DNA of 64,000 bases from NCBI RefSeq assembly GCF_002157835.1, contig NZ_CP020809.1:2604001-2668000 (forward strand). Direction: 5' to 3'. The position numbers and the translations under genes are program-made. Source of the DNA: Mycobacterium dioxanotrophicus. GTDB lineage: Bacteria > Actinomycetota > Actinomycetes > Mycobacteriales > Mycobacteriaceae. Positions 62,767 to 64,000 of the stretch are shown one piece after another. Below the pieces are notes generated by a model. That model was not told where the DNA came from. It was given only the letters and a program-made list of their open reading frames with translations, and ran no database searches. Each line of letters starts with the position of its first letter. The first letter of the stretch is position 1.

Positions 62767-63560
62767 CCGAGATCCACGCCATCGACCCGGAGATCGCCGG
62801 TATGCCACGCGGCGGTTGGGATGCATCGTGGCTCGACCGCAGACTTCAGACCGACGAACTGGAATATCTCGATCGCGATGATGTCTCCGACGAGGTCAAG
62901 CAAAAAGTGGTCACCATGCTCGACCGGATGGGCGAGCTCACCCACCAGCACGACACATTTGCCCGCGTCGCGCTCGATCTCGTCAGTGACATCCCCGATC
63001 CGCGGATCCTCGAACTCGGCGCCGGTCACGGCAAGCTGTCCGCCAAGATTCTGGAACTACACCCCACGGCGACGGTGACGGTCAGTGATGTCAACCCGAA
63101 TTCGGTGGCCAACATAGCCGGTGGTCCGCTGGGCAGTCACCCACGGGCCCGCATCCAGGTCGTGGATGCCACCGACATCGACTCGCAGGACGACACTTAC
63201 GACCTGGTGGTGTTCGCGCTGGCGTTCCATCATCTGCCGCCGCTGATCGCCAGTCGCGCCATCGCCGAGGCCACCCGCGTCGGAACTCGGTTCCTGGTGG
63301 TCGACCTCAGGCGTTTGAGCCCGGTGGAACTCGCGCTGACACCACTGCAGATGGTGTCCGTCAATCTGGTGTTCCAGCCGTTGTCGTCGTTATGGCCATG
63401 CGTCCATGACGGTTTCATCAGCGCTTTGCGCGCCTACAGCATTTCGGCGCTGACCACGCTGGGGCAGGCGGCCGACCCTGACATGTCGGTGACCGTGCTA
63501 CCGAAGCCTGCTGGTTACGGGCCGCCGGTGAATGCCGTGGTGTTCTCGCGTCAGCCCTGA
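62763..63560 (+). CDS. class I SAM-dependent methyltransferase
   Basis: 265 residues from ATG 62763 (overlaps the acyltransferase stop). SAM-binding fold: PRILELGAGHGKLSAKILE (motif I), VTVSDVNPNSVANI (acidic motif II), RIQVVDATDIDSQDDTYDLVVFALAFHHLPPL (motif IV region). The C-terminal half has a hydrophobic stretch (LVFQPLSSLWPC), so it may work at a membrane on a lipid. Third gene of the TetR operon. Confidence 0.86.
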   Translation: MTEIHAIDPEIAGMPRGGWDASWLDRRLQTDELEYLDRDDVSDEVKQKVVTMLDRMGELTHQHDTFARVALDLVSDIPDPRILELGAGHGKLSAKILELHPTATVTVSDVNPNSVANIAGGPLGSHPRARIQVVDATDIDSQDDTYDLVVFALAFHHLPPLIASRAIAEATRVGTRFLVVDLRRLSPVELALTPLQMVSVNLVFQPLSSLWPCVHDGFISALRAYSISALTTLGQAADPDMSVTVLPKPAGYGPPVNAVVFSRQP

Positions 63561-63573
63561 TACGCCGTATCGG

Positions 63574-64000
63574 CTACGTGAGCGGCTCGACGGGTGCCGG
63601 GCGCGGTGCCGGTTGGGCAGGGGTGGGCGTCGTCGCCGGTGCCGGACCCGGTGCGGCACCCGTCGCCGGAAGATGCTGCGAGGGGCCGGGTCCGGCGGGT
63701 AACGGCGTCAAGGTCGCGGGCGCGGCGGGCGCGGGGGCCGGGCCGGGTGCGGGACCGGTCGCCGGCGGATTGGCGATGGCGTCCGCGGCCCAGCTCGACT
63801 GGAGTTGGTTGGCCACGAATGTCGCGCCCTTGTCGACCATGCCGGCTTCTTCGTACTGGTTGTGCGCGGAGAAGCTCCGACCGTCGGATGCGCAGACGAG
63901 ATCGTTGTCGACGCACAGGTCGATGGTCTTGGCCGAGTAGAGCGGGCCGATGGCGATCGGTGGCTCGCTGATGGCTTTCATGAACCGTGTCGACGGTTTA
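63574..64000 (-). CDS. cutinase-family esterase, C-terminal part (partial)
   Basis: The gene runs off the right edge; 141 codons are visible and the frame stays open through 64000. The end of the cutinase domain is clear: TIDLCVDNDLVC holds the catalytic Asp with the disulfide Cys pair, and SFSAHNQYEEAG holds the catalytic His. The nucleophilic Ser lies outside the window. An Ala/Pro-rich tail (PATGPAPGPAPAPAAPATL and more) follows, unusual for short cutinases. Extracellular esterase for lipid or polyester substrates is expected. Confidence 0.85.
   Translation of the reverse strand, partial: KPSTRFMKAISEPPIAIGPLYSAKTIDLCVDNDLVCASDGRSFSAHNQYEEAGMVDKGATFVANQLQSSWAADAIANPPATGPAPGPAPAPAAPATLTPLPAGPGPSQHLPATGAAPGPAPATTPTPAQPAPRPAPVEPLT

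Overview
The window is high-GC actinobacterial DNA that looks like a rapidly growing mycobacterium (Mycobacterium/Mycolicibacterium). The reasons are GTG starts, 4-bp ATGA/GTGA gene overlaps, several lipoproteins and PknH-type sensor-domain proteins, a cutinase, a cyclopropane-fatty-acid-synthase-like enzyme, and gene neighbourhoods that I recall from M. tuberculosis: dgt-dnaG (Rv2344c-Rv2343c), tRNA-Asn, a MarR regulator beside an ECF transporter (Rv2325c-Rv2327), uspABC (Rv2316-Rv2318) and a TldD/TldE pair (Rv2315c-Rv2314c). The synteny is from memory, not from a search.

Layout. 1-8.8 kb: the end of dgt, an alpha/beta hydrolase, two tandem DUF4190/sensor-domain proteins, dnaG, small secreted or membrane proteins, tRNA-Asn, a LppP/LprE lipoprotein and a long acyl-CoA oxidase-like dehydrogenase. 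8.9-13.6 kb: a MarR regulator plus MFS exporter, divergent from an ECF importer in which the S component and two ATPases are fused. 13.6-20.7 kb: a DUF4349 protein, a class III cyclase/AAA+ signalling protein and the uspABC sugar ABC transporter. 20.8-22.5 kb: a MarR regulator followed by an NTF2-like gene and an SDR gene, each preceded by a copy of the same inverted repeat.

22.7-35.3 kb is a catabolic cluster that I cannot match to a described pathway. It holds a PucR regulator, three oxidoreductase types (two SDRs, a flavin amine oxidase, and an LLM monooxygenase with a separate FMN reductase), a one-cysteine Asp/Glu-racemase-fold enzyme, an SMP-30 lactonase, a cupin, a SnoaL-like protein, the 3-oxo-tetronate kinase/decarboxylase pair OtnK-OtnC, and an APC permease. 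A reasonable reading is uptake of an amine or amino compound, oxidative deamination and lactone opening, then entry into central metabolism through a 3-oxo-tetronate phosphate. A truncated TetR-like gene remnant marks its right edge.

35.5-64 kb: an unknown protein, a tandem HD/HD-GYP protein with a LuxR DNA-binding domain, MddA (methanethiol methyltransferase), a Dabb protein, a DUF6986 aldolase with a GNAT enzyme, the tyrosine/homogentisate operon hppD-hmgA-fahA, DinB and nitroreductase proteins, a GH6 cellulase, an epimerase, a Tat-exported sulfatase, TldD-TldE, an AhpD-like protein, a serine beta-lactamase-like lipoprotein, a CAU tRNA, a TenA-like protein, a sensor-domain lipoprotein, a Cfa-type methyltransferase, aconitase, a 51-residue DUF6131 membrane protein, a lipoprotein, a TetR-acyltransferase-methyltransferase operon, and the end of a cutinase gene running off the right edge.

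Start sites were adjusted by looking for Shine-Dalgarno sequences, overlaps and mycobacterial leaderless promoters (TANNNT followed by 6 bases and then ATG/GTG). No insertion sequence, prophage, CRISPR array or rRNA was seen. No stretch over 300 bases lacks a gene.
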